Part shown: positions 42,604 through 51,906 of the stretch, piece by piece | Layout of the letters: each line of letters opens with the position of its first letter | How positions within the stretch are numbered: position 1 is the stretch's first letter | Source: JANRJY01 sp033763735 | GTDB taxonomy: Bacteria > Bacteroidota > Bacteroidia > Cytophagales > UBA9547 | Direction: 5' to 3' | Assembly (NCBI GenBank): GCA_033763735.1 | Contig: JANRJY010000031.1 | Location: 1-64,000, forward strand | DNA: 64,000 nucleotides | Notes under the pieces: generated by a model | What the model was told of the DNA's origin: nothing | Databases searched by the model: none | What the model saw: the letters and a program-made list of their open reading frames with translations, nothing else | Program-made: the position numbers and the translations under genes

Positions 42604-44475
42604 TTATTTTTTGATTTTAATAATTTCTCCGGCTAATAAGGTTGAATTTTTTTTGCTATTCCAAATTAAGATGTTTTCAACCGAAACACCAATTTCTGAG
42701 GCTAATGAATTTATATCTTGTCCTGTTTTTGCAATAAATATATTAAAATTTGACTTCAATACAGTAGGAGATTTGTTGACTAGCAATAATTGGTCAAATT
42801 TTACCCCGTCAGGACCTATATTGTTCCATACACGTATTGAGTCCATTTTGGTTCCATAATATCGTGAAATGGCGTACAAAGTTTGTTGCATAGCGGCCAC
42901 ATGATATACATACGAAGAATCCTTAAGGCCTTCTTTAAGGTTAACTGTTTTGGGTTTTGGCTTTTCTGAGATTGTTTTTGTGGTATTGGTGGTGTCTTTA
43001 GAATAGGTATTGGATGGTTGTGTTGAAATAGAGTCTTTATTATCAATTGGAACTACTGGATTTTGTTTTAAAGTATCTTTTTTAATTGGCGGGTTCATAT
43101 TAACCCCTTGTTCTTTGGTTACACTTATGGGCTTAACTGATTCAGATGCTTTTTCTTGTTTGATTACGGGTGGCGATGCTATTACAATGGGCTCATCCTC
43201 AGGTCTTTTATATTTCAAGTAAATTAATCTGCCTGTTTGGAGGGCATCGTTTTCTTCCATTCGGTTTTTGCGCAAAAGTTGTTTGAGTTTAATACCATAT
43301 TTCTGAGATATGTCCCACATGGTTTCGCCCATAGCTGCGGTATGGTATAGGGTTATTCCTCTGTTGTTCTTTGATTCTAAATAGTACAACTTTCCTTCTG
43401 TAACTTCTTCAAATTTTTGCATATCGTTATATCTCAAAAACTTTTCGATGGATATTTCACCCGAAAATGCCAATTGGGCGAGGTTATCACCTTTACGGGC
43501 AATAATTGCATTCAAATTATTGGCAGTTACCAATAAAGGAACTCCATTGCTCCCGGAAGGTGTTTGCGGATTGGATTTTATAGCAACCACAGGCTCTTTG
43601 GTTTCATTGCTTTTTTCTGCTTTCGCATATAGGTCAATGCCCAATCGTGCAGCCACTTGTTCTCTTTCCAAATATGTAACAGGCAACATTATAGTGTATT
43701 CTTTGTCCTCTGGCACTTTTCGGGCGATTAGCCATTTGTTATATTCTCTTAACTTTTCTTCAGTTATCGCAGTTTCGTTTGCAATTTCAGAAAGGGATTT
43801 TCCTTTTACATTTTTTGAGTATTCCAATAGAGAAAGTTCCGGGGATTTGTTATATCCTACCTTTTCTTCATATGCTAGTTTATAAGCTAAAAATTTGATA
43901 GCATACCAATGCAAATCTTTATCTACATCCATTTCCAATGCACCTACATATTTGCTTTCGATATAAGGTTTTACACCTCCAAGTCCGGTGTTATAAGCGA
44001 TGAGTGCGTATATCCAGTTGGTAGTCATTAAATAATTTTTTTTCAGATAGCGAGCAGCAGCTCTACTCGATTCCAAAATATGTTTTCGTTCATCCACTTC
44101 TGAATTTATTAATAACCCCACTTCTTCACCGGATTCCTTTTTGAATTGCCAAAAACCCACTGCATTTGAAGTGGAAACCACATCGGATTGCAAGCTACTT
44201 TCTTGAATGACCAGATACTTAAAGTCCAAAGGAATATCTTCTTCTATAAAAGCCTTTTCTATAATTGGAAAATAAGTGTCGGTACGATTGACTTTAGCTT
44301 GAAAATAAGTCTTATTTTTAGTAATTTCTATAACTTGTTTTTGTAATTCCTGACGTAATCCTGAAGAAAGATTTAATGTCATTCCTGCAAAATACATTTG
44401 ATTTGGTACTTCTATAGGTTGTGCAAATAACCCATTTAAAAAGAATATTAATATGAGACTTAGGTATAGCTTCAT
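42604..44475 (-). CDS. MltD-like lytic transglycosylase with LysM repeats
   Basis: A 623-residue exported protein (signal LILIFFLNGLFAQ). Residues ~55-215 are a GH23 SLT domain: IQESSLQSDVVSTSNAVGFWQF carries the catalytic Glu in the ES motif, followed by AARYLKKNYLMTTNWIYALIAYNTGLGGV. LysM-type peptidoglycan-binding units occur around 330-365, 380-425 (LYHTAAMGETMWDISQKYG), 525-570 (VYHVAAMQQTLYAISRYYG) and 580-623. A Pro/Thr/Ser-rich linker separates the last pairs. It cleaves glycan strands in the cell wall. Followed at 4 bp by the S41 protease gene. Confidence 0.92.
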   Translation of the reverse strand: MKLYLSLILIFFLNGLFAQPIEVPNQMYFAGMTLNLSSGLRQELQKQVIEITKNKTYFQAKVNRTDTYFPIIEKAFIEEDIPLDFKYLVIQESSLQSDVVSTSNAVGFWQFKKESGEEVGLLINSEVDERKHILESSRAAARYLKKNYLMTTNWIYALIAYNTGLGGVKPYIESKYVGALEMDVDKDLHWYAIKFLAYKLAYEEKVGYNKSPELSLLEYSKNVKGKSLSEIANETAITEEKLREYNKWLIARKVPEDKEYTIMLPVTYLEREQVAARLGIDLYAKAEKSNETKEPVVAIKSNPQTPSGSNGVPLLVTANNLNAIIARKGDNLAQLAFSGEISIEKFLRYNDMQKFEEVTEGKLYYLESKNNRGITLYHTAAMGETMWDISQKYGIKLKQLLRKNRMEENDALQTGRLIYLKYKRPEDEPIVIASPPVIKQEKASESVKPISVTKEQGVNMNPPIKKDTLKQNPVVPIDNKDSISTQPSNTYSKDTTNTTKTISEKPKPKTVNLKEGLKDSSYVYHVAAMQQTLYAISRYYGTKMDSIRVWNNIGPDGVKFDQLLLVNKSPTVLKSNFNIFIAKTGQDINSLASEIGVSVENILIWNSKKNSTLLAGEIIKIKK

Positions 44476-44485
44476 TTGAAAGGCA

Positions 44486-44493
44486 CAAACTTA
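44486..44493 (-). promoter_or_regulatory. Candidate -7 element of the transglycosylase-protease operon
   Basis: TAAGTTTG on the minus strand (TAnnTTTG), 10 bp upstream of the start codon, in the 35-bp gap after truA. It would give a very short leader; no -33 element is clear. Confidence 0.35.
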
Positions 44494-44510
44494 AATAAAA
44501 TTAAGGTAAA

Positions 44511-45266
44511 TTATGAAATAAGTGTCAAAGCTTGTGGATGATATTGTACTTTAGTTAGAAATAACCCTTCAGGTGGTACTGCATATTTTGCTGCTTTTCT
44601 GTCTTTTTCTAAAATAATTTTTTCAAAATCCGAAATATTTATTTTTCGCAAGCCAATTTCAATCAAAGTACCTACTATGGCCCGTACCATTCCTCTTAAA
44701 AACCGGTTGGCAGTGATGTGAAATATTAAATCGTCATTTTCACGTTCCCAATACGCTTCATAAATTGTGCATATATAATGATCCACATCAGAGTGATATT
44801 TGCAAAACGATTGAAAATCAGTGTAATTAAGCAACACTTTGGCTGCTGAATTCATCAAATCAACATCAATTGATTTTTGAAATAAGAAACAGCAAATTTC
44901 TTGCTTGAAGGGATTTTTGACCAAACTAATGTGATAATCATAACTTCTTTTGATAGCATCATGCCTTACACTGAAATTTGATTCTGCAGTGTATATATGA
45001 TGAACGTAAATATCTTTTGGAAGCAGCGCATTTAGTTTAAAAAGAAAAAGCTTTGAATCAATTACATCATCATAAATAAATTCTACAAATTGTTGCTTTG
45101 CATGTACACCTGTATCTGTACGTCCACTTCCAAATGTTTCAATTTCAGTTTTTAGCAAAGTATTTATAGCCTTGTTGAGTTCAGCTTGAACCGTATGTGC
45201 GTTTTTTTGTATTTGCCATCCATGATATAGGGTACCCTTGTAGCTGATTTCGAGGATGTATTTCAT
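44511..45266 (-). CDS. truA: TruA, tRNA pseudouridine(38-40) synthase
   Basis: A 251-residue enzyme that makes pseudouridine in the anticodon arm of tRNAs. The catalytic Asp is in GSGRTDTGVHAKQQFVEF near residue 52; other landmarks are YKGTLYHGWQIQKNAHTVQ, SVRHDAIKRSYDYHI and FHITANRFLRGMVRAIVGTLIEIG. Length is normal. It lies 13 bp downstream of an unrecognised 488-codon gene on the same strand. Confidence 0.95.
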   Translation of the reverse strand: MKYILEISYKGTLYHGWQIQKNAHTVQAELNKAINTLLKTEIETFGSGRTDTGVHAKQQFVEFIYDDVIDSKLFLFKLNALLPKDIYVHHIYTAESNFSVRHDAIKRSYDYHISLVKNPFKQEICCFLFQKSIDVDLMNSAAKVLLNYTDFQSFCKYHSDVDHYICTIYEAYWERENDDLIFHITANRFLRGMVRAIVGTLIEIGLRKINISDFEKIILEKDRKAAKYAVPPEGLFLTKVQYHPQALTLIS

Positions 45267-45279
45267 TTTAATACTTTGT

Positions 45280-46746
45280 TTAATTCTGTTTCAATTTTTT
45301 CATCACCCATAATTCCAAAGGCAATTGCACCAATATTCTTAACTGTACAGGGTTTTCTTTAATTCGCTCTATTGATGTACTTAGTTCTATCAAACTTTCT
45401 TTTTGATTTTCTTTCTTTAAATATTTTGAAATAAAAGCAATAAACACCATTTCTAATTCATTTTTTAACTTTTGTCTTGAAATCATTCTTTTAAAATTTC
45501 GAATTTGATAATCAAGAAAATCATCGTTTTGCAATTCAATATGAATCATTAAAAATAGTATTCTCATAATAGATTTTTGCTGAACAGAAATGTAACTAAA
45601 ATCTTGATTAAGAAGGGGTTTAATCAATTTTAAACTTTCGGAATATTTTTCTAATCTAAAGTATGTATTTGATACAACAATTAAGCTTTCTATTTGAATG
45701 GCAGGAGGCAATGCCATCATTTCGTTTATTAAATTTTCTTCATAGATTTTCAAGTGTTCATTCAATTCATTATTACTTCTTGAATCAAAACAAAGCAGCA
45801 TATTGTACTTAAGTTGAATAGCTTCTTTCAAAATAGCATCATTGCTATTTAAGGTTTCAATTTTTTTTAAATCTTTTAATGATTCTCTTAAATTCTCGAA
45901 TGCTTGAAGCATGTAAAATTCGTCCAAAACACCTTTAATTACCATTAAGAAGGAGATCGGCTGATTTTTCCAAAAATCTATTTTTTCAAATAATTGTGTA
46001 TTAATTTGCTGATACACTTTTATGGCAGCTTTATGATTTGAAAGCATTTTGAAGTATGATGCTTGAAATAAAAGATGGTCTCTTTTGGCTTCAAAAGCTT
46101 CATTTCTTTTGTTGGTATTTAACTTAAACTCTTCTAAGAGTAAATCATTTAGGTTGTTTTTTTCTTTGTCAGATGAAACATATCCTTTCTTAGTAAATCT
46201 ATTTTCTAAAAGGTGAAAAAGTATATTTTGGCTTATCTTATAATGAACGTTTTTTATATTTTCATCAATTATATATTTTGATTTGATAATATTCTCCTCC
46301 TCTAAGTGCTCATATGAAAACTGTGCATGAATTTGTAAGTCAATAAAATCGCATAGGATGCAATAAATAAAATTTTGGTAAGCTAGTGCTTTCTTTTTGG
46401 TTTTGTGAATTTCATCAATTGCTAATGAATAGGCTCCTTTATTCCATAAAATGTAGGAATTTTTTAGACCATTCATTATTTTGCTTTCAATGCTTTTTTC
46501 ATCCTCATAATTTCGAAGTGCTTTCATTAACGAACAGTAAAGTTGTTTTCGAGCCATTTCAATATTGCTTTTGGGAAATTTTAAGGCAAATTTTTTATCA
46601 ATCTCAATTTCTTTTCTCTCAATTAATTGAAAAAGATACATATACACCCTTGAGTCTGATTTGCCTTGATTTGCAATTGAAAAATATCTTTTTTCGGATT
46701 TTGAAAGCGTAAAAATAAGTTCGCTGAGTTCTATTAATTTTGTCAA
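45280..46746 (-). CDS. Conserved helical protein of unknown function
   Basis: A 488-residue protein, rich in Lys, Glu and Leu, predicted almost wholly alpha-helical, with spacing that resembles TPR-like pairs. No signal peptide or membrane segment. The opening LIELSELIFTLSKSEKRYFSI resembles the start of a family of long hypothetical proteins seen in Bacteroidetes; I know no function for it. The start is TTG at 46746, since no ATG lies near the beginning of the conserved part. It probably shares a transcript with truA. Confidence 0.65.
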   Translation of the reverse strand: MTKLIELSELIFTLSKSEKRYFSIANQGKSDSRVYMYLFQLIERKEIEIDKKFALKFPKSNIEMARKQLYCSLMKALRNYEDEKSIESKIMNGLKNSYILWNKGAYSLAIDEIHKTKKKALAYQNFIYCILCDFIDLQIHAQFSYEHLEEENIIKSKYIIDENIKNVHYKISQNILFHLLENRFTKKGYVSSDKEKNNLNDLLLEEFKLNTNKRNEAFEAKRDHLLFQASYFKMLSNHKAAIKVYQQINTQLFEKIDFWKNQPISFLMVIKGVLDEFYMLQAFENLRESLKDLKKIETLNSNDAILKEAIQLKYNMLLCFDSRSNNELNEHLKIYEENLINEMMALPPAIQIESLIVVSNTYFRLEKYSESLKLIKPLLNQDFSYISVQQKSIMRILFLMIHIELQNDDFLDYQIRNFKRMISRQKLKNELEMVFIAFISKYLKKENQKESLIELSTSIERIKENPVQLRILVQLPLELWVMKKLKQN

Positions 46747-46756
46747 TTTATATATT

Positions 46757-46834
46757 TAGAATCATCTATTTTATTATATATTATTTGCTAATTTATAACA
46801 AAATGAATTATAATAGTATTATAGAATCATCTAT
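46757..46834. repeat. Pair of 13-bp direct repeats in the divergent region before the ribokinase gene
   Basis: TAGAATCATCTAT occurs at 46757-46769 and again at 46822-46834, 65 bp apart (about six helical turns), each followed by a similar TTATT-rich stretch. The sequence lies between the divergent 488-codon gene and the ribokinase gene. It could be an operator. A CACTTTTG at 46874-46881 may be the ribokinase -7 element (one mismatch). Confidence 0.45.
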
Positions 46835-46900
46835 ATTATTTATTTTTTGTTTTATAAAATTTTTATCATTGTCCACTTTTGTATAAGATTAATTTAAAAA

Positions 46901-47800
46901 ATGAAAGGGAAAGTATTGGTAATAGGAAGCTCTAACACAGATATGGTTGTAAAAACAGCCTATTTCCCTAAGCCGGGTGAAACAATTATTGGAGGAAAAT
47001 TTTTGATGAACGCAGGTGGCAAAGGTGCCAACCAAGCCGTTGCTGCTGCCAGAATGGGTGCTGAGGTTACATTTATATCTAAAATTGGCAATGATATTTT
47101 CGGAAAACAGGCTGTTCAAGGATTTGAAAATGAAGGAATTAATACGGATTATATTATTACTGACAACGACAATCCGTCAGGAGTAGCGCTTATAACCGTT
47201 GATAAAAATGGTGAAAATAGTATAGTAGTAGCACCAGGTGCCAATATGGAATTACAACCTTTCGATTTCACAAACGCAAATCATTTGTTTGAAGAAAATG
47301 AAGTTGTTTTGATGCAATTAGAAACACCGATAAATACCATTAGTTTTTGTGCAAAACTTGCATCCAAAAACGGTAAAAAAGTGATTTTAAATCCTGCTCC
47401 CGCTACTCAACTTTCGGATGAACTTTTGAATGATTTATACTTAATTACGCCAAATGAAACAGAAACAGAAATATTAACAGGCATACAACTTAATGATAAT
47501 GAATCCATTAAAAAAGCAACAGAAATATTGAAAAGTAAAGGCGTAAAAAACGTAATTATTACTTTGGGTGCCAAGGGCATATACTTGAGTGCCGGAAATT
47601 ATAATCAGTTCGTGCCTGCTCCAAAAGTAGTACCTATTGATACCACTGCAGCAGGGGATGTATTTAATGGTGCTTTGGCAGCAGCAATAGCCGAAAATAT
47701 GGATTGGCTTCAAGCATCAGAGTTTGCATGCAAAGCAGCATCCGTATCTGTAACCCGTATGGGAGCGCAAACAAGTGTACCCTTTAGAAAAGAATTATGA
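46901..47800 (+). CDS. rbsK: Ribokinase (PfkB family)
   Basis: A 299-residue sugar kinase that phosphorylates ribose or a similar sugar with ATP. Family signatures: VIGSSNTDMVVKT at the start, GGKFLMNAGGKGANQAVAAARMG (PfkB signature 1, ~30-50), VILNPAPATQLSDELL, LITPNETETEILTG, and DTTAAGDVFNGALAAAIAE (signature 2) with the catalytic Asp near residue 251. Ribokinase is the best fit, with GGKGANQA typical of RbsK. It opens a run of sugar-related genes in one direction, 84 bp ahead of a sugar permease. Confidence 0.9.
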   Translation: MKGKVLVIGSSNTDMVVKTAYFPKPGETIIGGKFLMNAGGKGANQAVAAARMGAEVTFISKIGNDIFGKQAVQGFENEGINTDYIITDNDNPSGVALITVDKNGENSIVVAPGANMELQPFDFTNANHLFEENEVVLMQLETPINTISFCAKLASKNGKKVILNPAPATQLSDELLNDLYLITPNETETEILTGIQLNDNESIKKATEILKSKGVKNVIITLGAKGIYLSAGNYNQFVPAPKVVPIDTTAAGDVFNGALAAAIAENMDWLQASEFACKAASVSVTRMGAQTSVPFRKEL

Positions 47801-47884
47801 CACTAAGTTTTGATTTTATAAATAAAACAACCTACTTGTACGTACAGATAAAAATGTTATTCAACCTTTAAATTTTTCTAAAAT

Positions 47885-48886
47885 ATGTTCATAGTACAAT
47901 CCTATCCACTTGCTGTATTCTTTTGTTTCATCACCATGTTATGTTGGGGAAGTTGGGCCAATACTCAAAAACTTGCATCAAAATCATGGCCTTCACAATT
48001 GTATTATTGGGATTATACATTGGGATTGGTAATTCTTGCGCTTGTGTTTGGTTTGACACTAGGCTCCAATGGTGAACAAGGCAGAGGTTTTATTGCCGAT
48101 TTGCAACAAGCAAACGGTAGCGCTTTAGGTTCTGCATTGTTGGGAGGAATCATTTTTAATTTATCAAATTTGCTTATTGTGGCTGCAATCGACATTGCCG
48201 GAATGGCTGTTGCTTTTCCAATAGCCGTAGGTATTGCTTTGGTATTGGGAGTGGTAGTGAATTATTTGGCAGATAGTTCAGGAAATCCGGTTTTATTATT
48301 TGGAGGTATTGCAATGGTTACAATTGCCATTATCTTAAGTGCAATTGCCTACCGCAAATTACCAAACAACACTTCAAAAGCATCAACTTTGGGCATAGTA
48401 GTATCAGTACTTTCAGGAATAATTATGGGGTTTTTCTATCGATTTGTTGCGGACGCCATTTCAACTGATTTTTATAACCCCGAAGCGGGTAAAATGACTA
48501 CTTATTCTGCAGTATTTATTTTCTCTATTGGCATATTTCTTTCAAACTTTATCTGGAATACTTATTTTATGTATAAGCCTCTTAAGGGTGAACCTACCAG
48601 CTACAAAGACTATTTTACTAAAGGCAATTTGTGGTTACATATTATTGGCATTTTAGGAGGGATTATTTGGAATATTGGAATGTCTTTTAGTTTGATTGCT
48701 TCTTCTCAAGCAGGACCTACCATTTCCTACGGTTTAGGTCAAGGAGCAACTATGGTGGGTGTGGGTTGGGGTGTATTTATTTGGAAAGAATTCAAAACCG
48801 CACCCAAAGGCACCAATATTATCTTGGCCACCATGTTTGCTTGTTTTATTATTGGTCTAATATTAGTAATTGCTGCTAAAGGATGA
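47885..48886 (+). CDS. GRP/RhaT-like sugar permease
   Basis: A 333-residue membrane protein with about ten hydrophobic helices and no signal peptide. FFCFITMLCWGSWANTQKL at the start, GGIIFNLSNLLIVAAIDIAG and IAFPIAVGIALVLG-like segment resemble the glucose/ribose porter family within the drug/metabolite transporter superfamily. Position between ribokinase and secreted glycosidases supports sugar uptake. Its stop overlaps the next start by 4 bp (ATGA), so translation is probably coupled. Confidence 0.82.
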   Translation: MFIVQSYPLAVFFCFITMLCWGSWANTQKLASKSWPSQLYYWDYTLGLVILALVFGLTLGSNGEQGRGFIADLQQANGSALGSALLGGIIFNLSNLLIVAAIDIAGMAVAFPIAVGIALVLGVVVNYLADSSGNPVLLFGGIAMVTIAIILSAIAYRKLPNNTSKASTLGIVVSVLSGIIMGFFYRFVADAISTDFYNPEAGKMTTYSAVFIFSIGIFLSNFIWNTYFMYKPLKGEPTSYKDYFTKGNLWLHIIGILGGIIWNIGMSFSLIASSQAGPTISYGLGQGATMVGVGWGVFIWKEFKTAPKGTNIILATMFACFIIGLILVIAAKG

Positions 48887-50043
48887 AAACTATGGTATTG
48901 TACTTGACTTTTTTTACAATTTGTTCTTTTGCTCAGCCAACAAAAGTAGAGTTAGAAGCTGCTCTTGCAAAGTATAAAGTACAGTTGAAAGAACTTAAGC
49001 AAAGAAATATAAATGAATATACATTACCCGGTGTTTCATTTTTTTTATTCGGAATGGGAAATCGTTCTAAATTTATATATGTCAATGGAAAACTTAAAGA
49101 AGCACTTACGGGTAAAATAATTTATCAATGGGATGTTAAAAATGAACTGATAGTACCTAATAAATATTCAGTTTTGTTGCAATTAGTCAATGGAAAATCG
49201 GTACGCATATATGAAAATGAAAAAGGTTTGTATATTAATGATGAATCAAAAACAACGGAATTGGCATCCGGTGATATAAAATTGCCGGAATTTCAAAATA
49301 AAAAGTATAGTGAAATACTTAAAGTACTGCATCACGAAATATTAATTAATATACTGGATTCCAAGCCATTACCCAATTATTTTGTTTACCATAAACCATG
49401 GAATAGAGATGCAGCAATAATGGCTATGGTATTTAAAGAAACGGGTAATTTACATTTAATTAAGAAATGGGTAATGCAACTTGATAATCCATTTGATTAT
49501 AACAATAAAGGAATAAGTGAAGCAGATAACCCCGGTGAAGTACTCTATTTGCTCTCCTTATTTACTGATAAAAATAATCCATTGGTTATTTCTACGTTGG
49601 ACAGTGCACAAAAATTTATAAAAGGCAATCATATTGAAGGCAAAACAGATTTTGGAGACAGATTTGTGTTTCAAACCAAATGGATGAAATATGGCCTGAA
49701 ATCTATTGGATTACCGGATAATTATGAAATACCACTTCAAAAAGAGGACAATTACTCTGCACTTTTCTGGTGGGATTATAAAGATAAGCATATTTATAAA
49801 GGTAGATTTAACATAATTGATAGTAAAGACTATCCGTATTTGACATGGGCCGAGGATCATTTTTACAATGAAACCAATGGATATGTTTCTAATCAGATAT
49901 ATCCACTTAGTTGGGAAAAAAATGCATGCTGCGCCAACTATATGCCAATGCAGCTCATAGATCCGGTTTATTCCGAATTACGATTAAGTGTGCCACATAC
50001 TTGGCACGCTTCCGAAATGTTTTTACTTTTGAACACCTTTTAA
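48883..50043 (+). CDS. Secreted protein with possible alpha/alpha-barrel glycosidase-like fold
   Basis: A 386-residue exported protein (signal LYLTFFTICSFAQ). I do not recognise a named family. The first ~130 residues look beta-rich. From ~160 on it is helical, with FVYHKPWNRDAAIMAMVFKETGN and GISEADNPGEVLYLLSLF, reminiscent of the helical barrels of glucoamylase-like and debranching enzymes (RDA in a helix, DNPGE before a helix), and ends ACCANYMPMQLIDP ... TWHASEMFLLLNTF. Acidic residues Asp and Glu in those motifs could be catalytic. Lies between a sugar permease and a GH127 enzyme, supporting a carbohydrate role. Confidence 0.5.
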   Translation: MKTMVLYLTFFTICSFAQPTKVELEAALAKYKVQLKELKQRNINEYTLPGVSFFLFGMGNRSKFIYVNGKLKEALTGKIIYQWDVKNELIVPNKYSVLLQLVNGKSVRIYENEKGLYINDESKTTELASGDIKLPEFQNKKYSEILKVLHHEILINILDSKPLPNYFVYHKPWNRDAAIMAMVFKETGNLHLIKKWVMQLDNPFDYNNKGISEADNPGEVLYLLSLFTDKNNPLVISTLDSAQKFIKGNHIEGKTDFGDRFVFQTKWMKYGLKSIGLPDNYEIPLQKEDNYSALFWWDYKDKHIYKGRFNIIDSKDYPYLTWAEDHFYNETNGYVSNQIYPLSWEKNACCANYMPMQLIDPVYSELRLSVPHTWHASEMFLLLNTF

Positions 50044-50054
50044 TTTCTTGAAAT

Positions 50055-51905
50055 ATGAAGATTTATAAAATTATTATTCTCGCATTTACTTTATGTTTCC
50101 AATTATTTGCAAGTCTAGAACCCATAAGAATTTGGAATCCAATTGTTCCCAATAAAATTGAAGATAAGTTTAACTATGTAACACAGCAGAAAATAGATGG
50201 ATTACTCGGATATCGAATTAATGTAAATCTGGAAAAAAGATTGTTACAAATCGATTCTTCAATCTTGTTGTCAGGTTTTAAAAAAAGACCCGGTTCTCAA
50301 GTGTGGATTGGTGAGCATGTGGGTAAATTCTTATTTTCGGCCTCATTAACTTACAAATACACCCGTGACCCACGATTAAAACAATTAATGGACGAAATGG
50401 TGACCAAATACATTTCATATCAACTTGAAGATGGATACATTGGCACCTACCTACCCAAAGACTATTGGAGCGAATGGGATGTATGGGCACATAAATATTG
50501 CATTATTGGGTTGCTCAATTATTACAGCATAACTGGCGACAAAAGAGCCATTGAGTGTGCCAAAAAAGCGGCTGATTTAATTTGCAAAACATTTGGTGAG
50601 TTACCAGGCCAAAGAGACCTAATCACTTCCGGACATCATGTAGGTATGGCTGCGGGCAGCATTTTAGAACCAATGATTGACTTATATAGATACACCAATG
50701 ATGAAAAGTATCTGAATTTCGCAAAGTATATTCTCAAAGCATGGGAACAACCCAATGGGCCACATATAGTAAGTAATCTTGAAAAATATGGAAAAGTAAC
50801 TACTGTTGGTAATGCAAAGGCATATGAAATGATGTCGTGCTTTGTTGGAATTGCAAAGTATTATAAACTTACCGGGGATGAAAAATATTATAAAGTTTTA
50901 CAAACCGCATGGACAGATATTAGATTGAACCGGATGTACATTACGGGAACAGCAAGCGACCACGAACATTTTAAAGAAGAAGATATTTTATTCGCTACCA
51001 ACGAAGACCATATGGGTGAAGGTTGTGTAACTACTACATGGATTCAGTTTAATCAACAACTATTTTTAATTTCTGGCGAAATTAAATATGTGGAAGAAAT
51101 GGAACGCGCTGTGTATAACCACCTTTTTGCAGCAGAAAATCCACAGACAGGTTGTGTAAGCTATTACACTGCGCTGATTGGAGTTAAGCCTCACAAATGT
51201 GATCAGGGATTTTCATGTTGCCTTTCAAGTATTCCGAGAGGAATTTCTATGATTCCGGAAATGATATGGGGAAAACTTGATGGTAAATTTACAATGCTAT
51301 TTTATGAGTCAGGAGATATAATTGATACCATAAAAGCAGAAGGAAAGAAAATGAGACTTCGATTAGTTTCTCAAACGGATTTTCCATTTGAAGGCAGAAC
51401 AAAAATTTTGGTGAGCATTGCAGAAAAGAAAAAGTTTACCCTTGCTTTCCGTGTTCCAAATTGGTGTAAAAATTATACTGCTAAAATTGGTAACGATACT
51501 TATAATGCCATGCCTGGTGAAATTCTCCAAATAGAACGCAAATGGTCACCAGGAGATGCAATTGTTATCAATTTTGACATACCTCTACAAATTATTCCCG
51601 GAGGAAAATCGTATCCTAATAGCGTGGCAATTAAAAGAGGCCCCCAAGTTTTGGCGGTTGATGCACAATTGAATCGTCAATTAGGTTCCATATATTATTT
51701 AGATTTGAATGCAACAGAAACTTTTAACTTAATGGATGGAAGGAATAGTTTACCTGAAAAATGGTCTTGGCGTCAGGCATATTTTATGCCAATAAATATC
51801 GAAGGGAAAATACAAACGCTTGTTTTGGTTCCTTTTTCAGAAGCTGGTCAATATGGTACAGACGTATCTGTATGGTTAAAAAAATCTAATGTTTTATTCA
51901 AATAA
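50055..51905 (+). CDS. GH127 family beta-L-arabinofuranosidase-like protein (DUF1680)
   Basis: A 616-residue exported protein (signal to about residue 20). It matches GH127: IGEHVGKFLFSASLTYKYT, DGYIGTYLPKDYW, YCIIGLLNYYSITGD and GHHVGMAAGSILEPMIDLYRYT form the helical barrel. In the known beta-L-arabinofuranosidase the active site is a zinc-bound Cys with a Glu and two more Cys; the equivalents here are Glu322 and Cys324 in MGEGCVTTTW and Cys388-Cys389 in FSCCLSSIPRG. A C-terminal beta-sandwich ends the protein. It probably removes L-arabinofuranose or a related sugar from plant or algal glycan, but GH127 members vary in specificity. Confidence 0.88.
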   Translation: MKIYKIIILAFTLCFQLFASLEPIRIWNPIVPNKIEDKFNYVTQQKIDGLLGYRINVNLEKRLLQIDSSILLSGFKKRPGSQVWIGEHVGKFLFSASLTYKYTRDPRLKQLMDEMVTKYISYQLEDGYIGTYLPKDYWSEWDVWAHKYCIIGLLNYYSITGDKRAIECAKKAADLICKTFGELPGQRDLITSGHHVGMAAGSILEPMIDLYRYTNDEKYLNFAKYILKAWEQPNGPHIVSNLEKYGKVTTVGNAKAYEMMSCFVGIAKYYKLTGDEKYYKVLQTAWTDIRLNRMYITGTASDHEHFKEEDILFATNEDHMGEGCVTTTWIQFNQQLFLISGEIKYVEEMERAVYNHLFAAENPQTGCVSYYTALIGVKPHKCDQGFSCCLSSIPRGISMIPEMIWGKLDGKFTMLFYESGDIIDTIKAEGKKMRLRLVSQTDFPFEGRTKILVSIAEKKKFTLAFRVPNWCKNYTAKIGNDTYNAMPGEILQIERKWSPGDAIVINFDIPLQIIPGGKSYPNSVAIKRGPQVLAVDAQLNRQLGSIYYLDLNATETFNLMDGRNSLPEKWSWRQAYFMPINIEGKIQTLVLVPFSEAGQYGTDVSVWLKKSNVLFK

Positions 51906-51906
51906 T

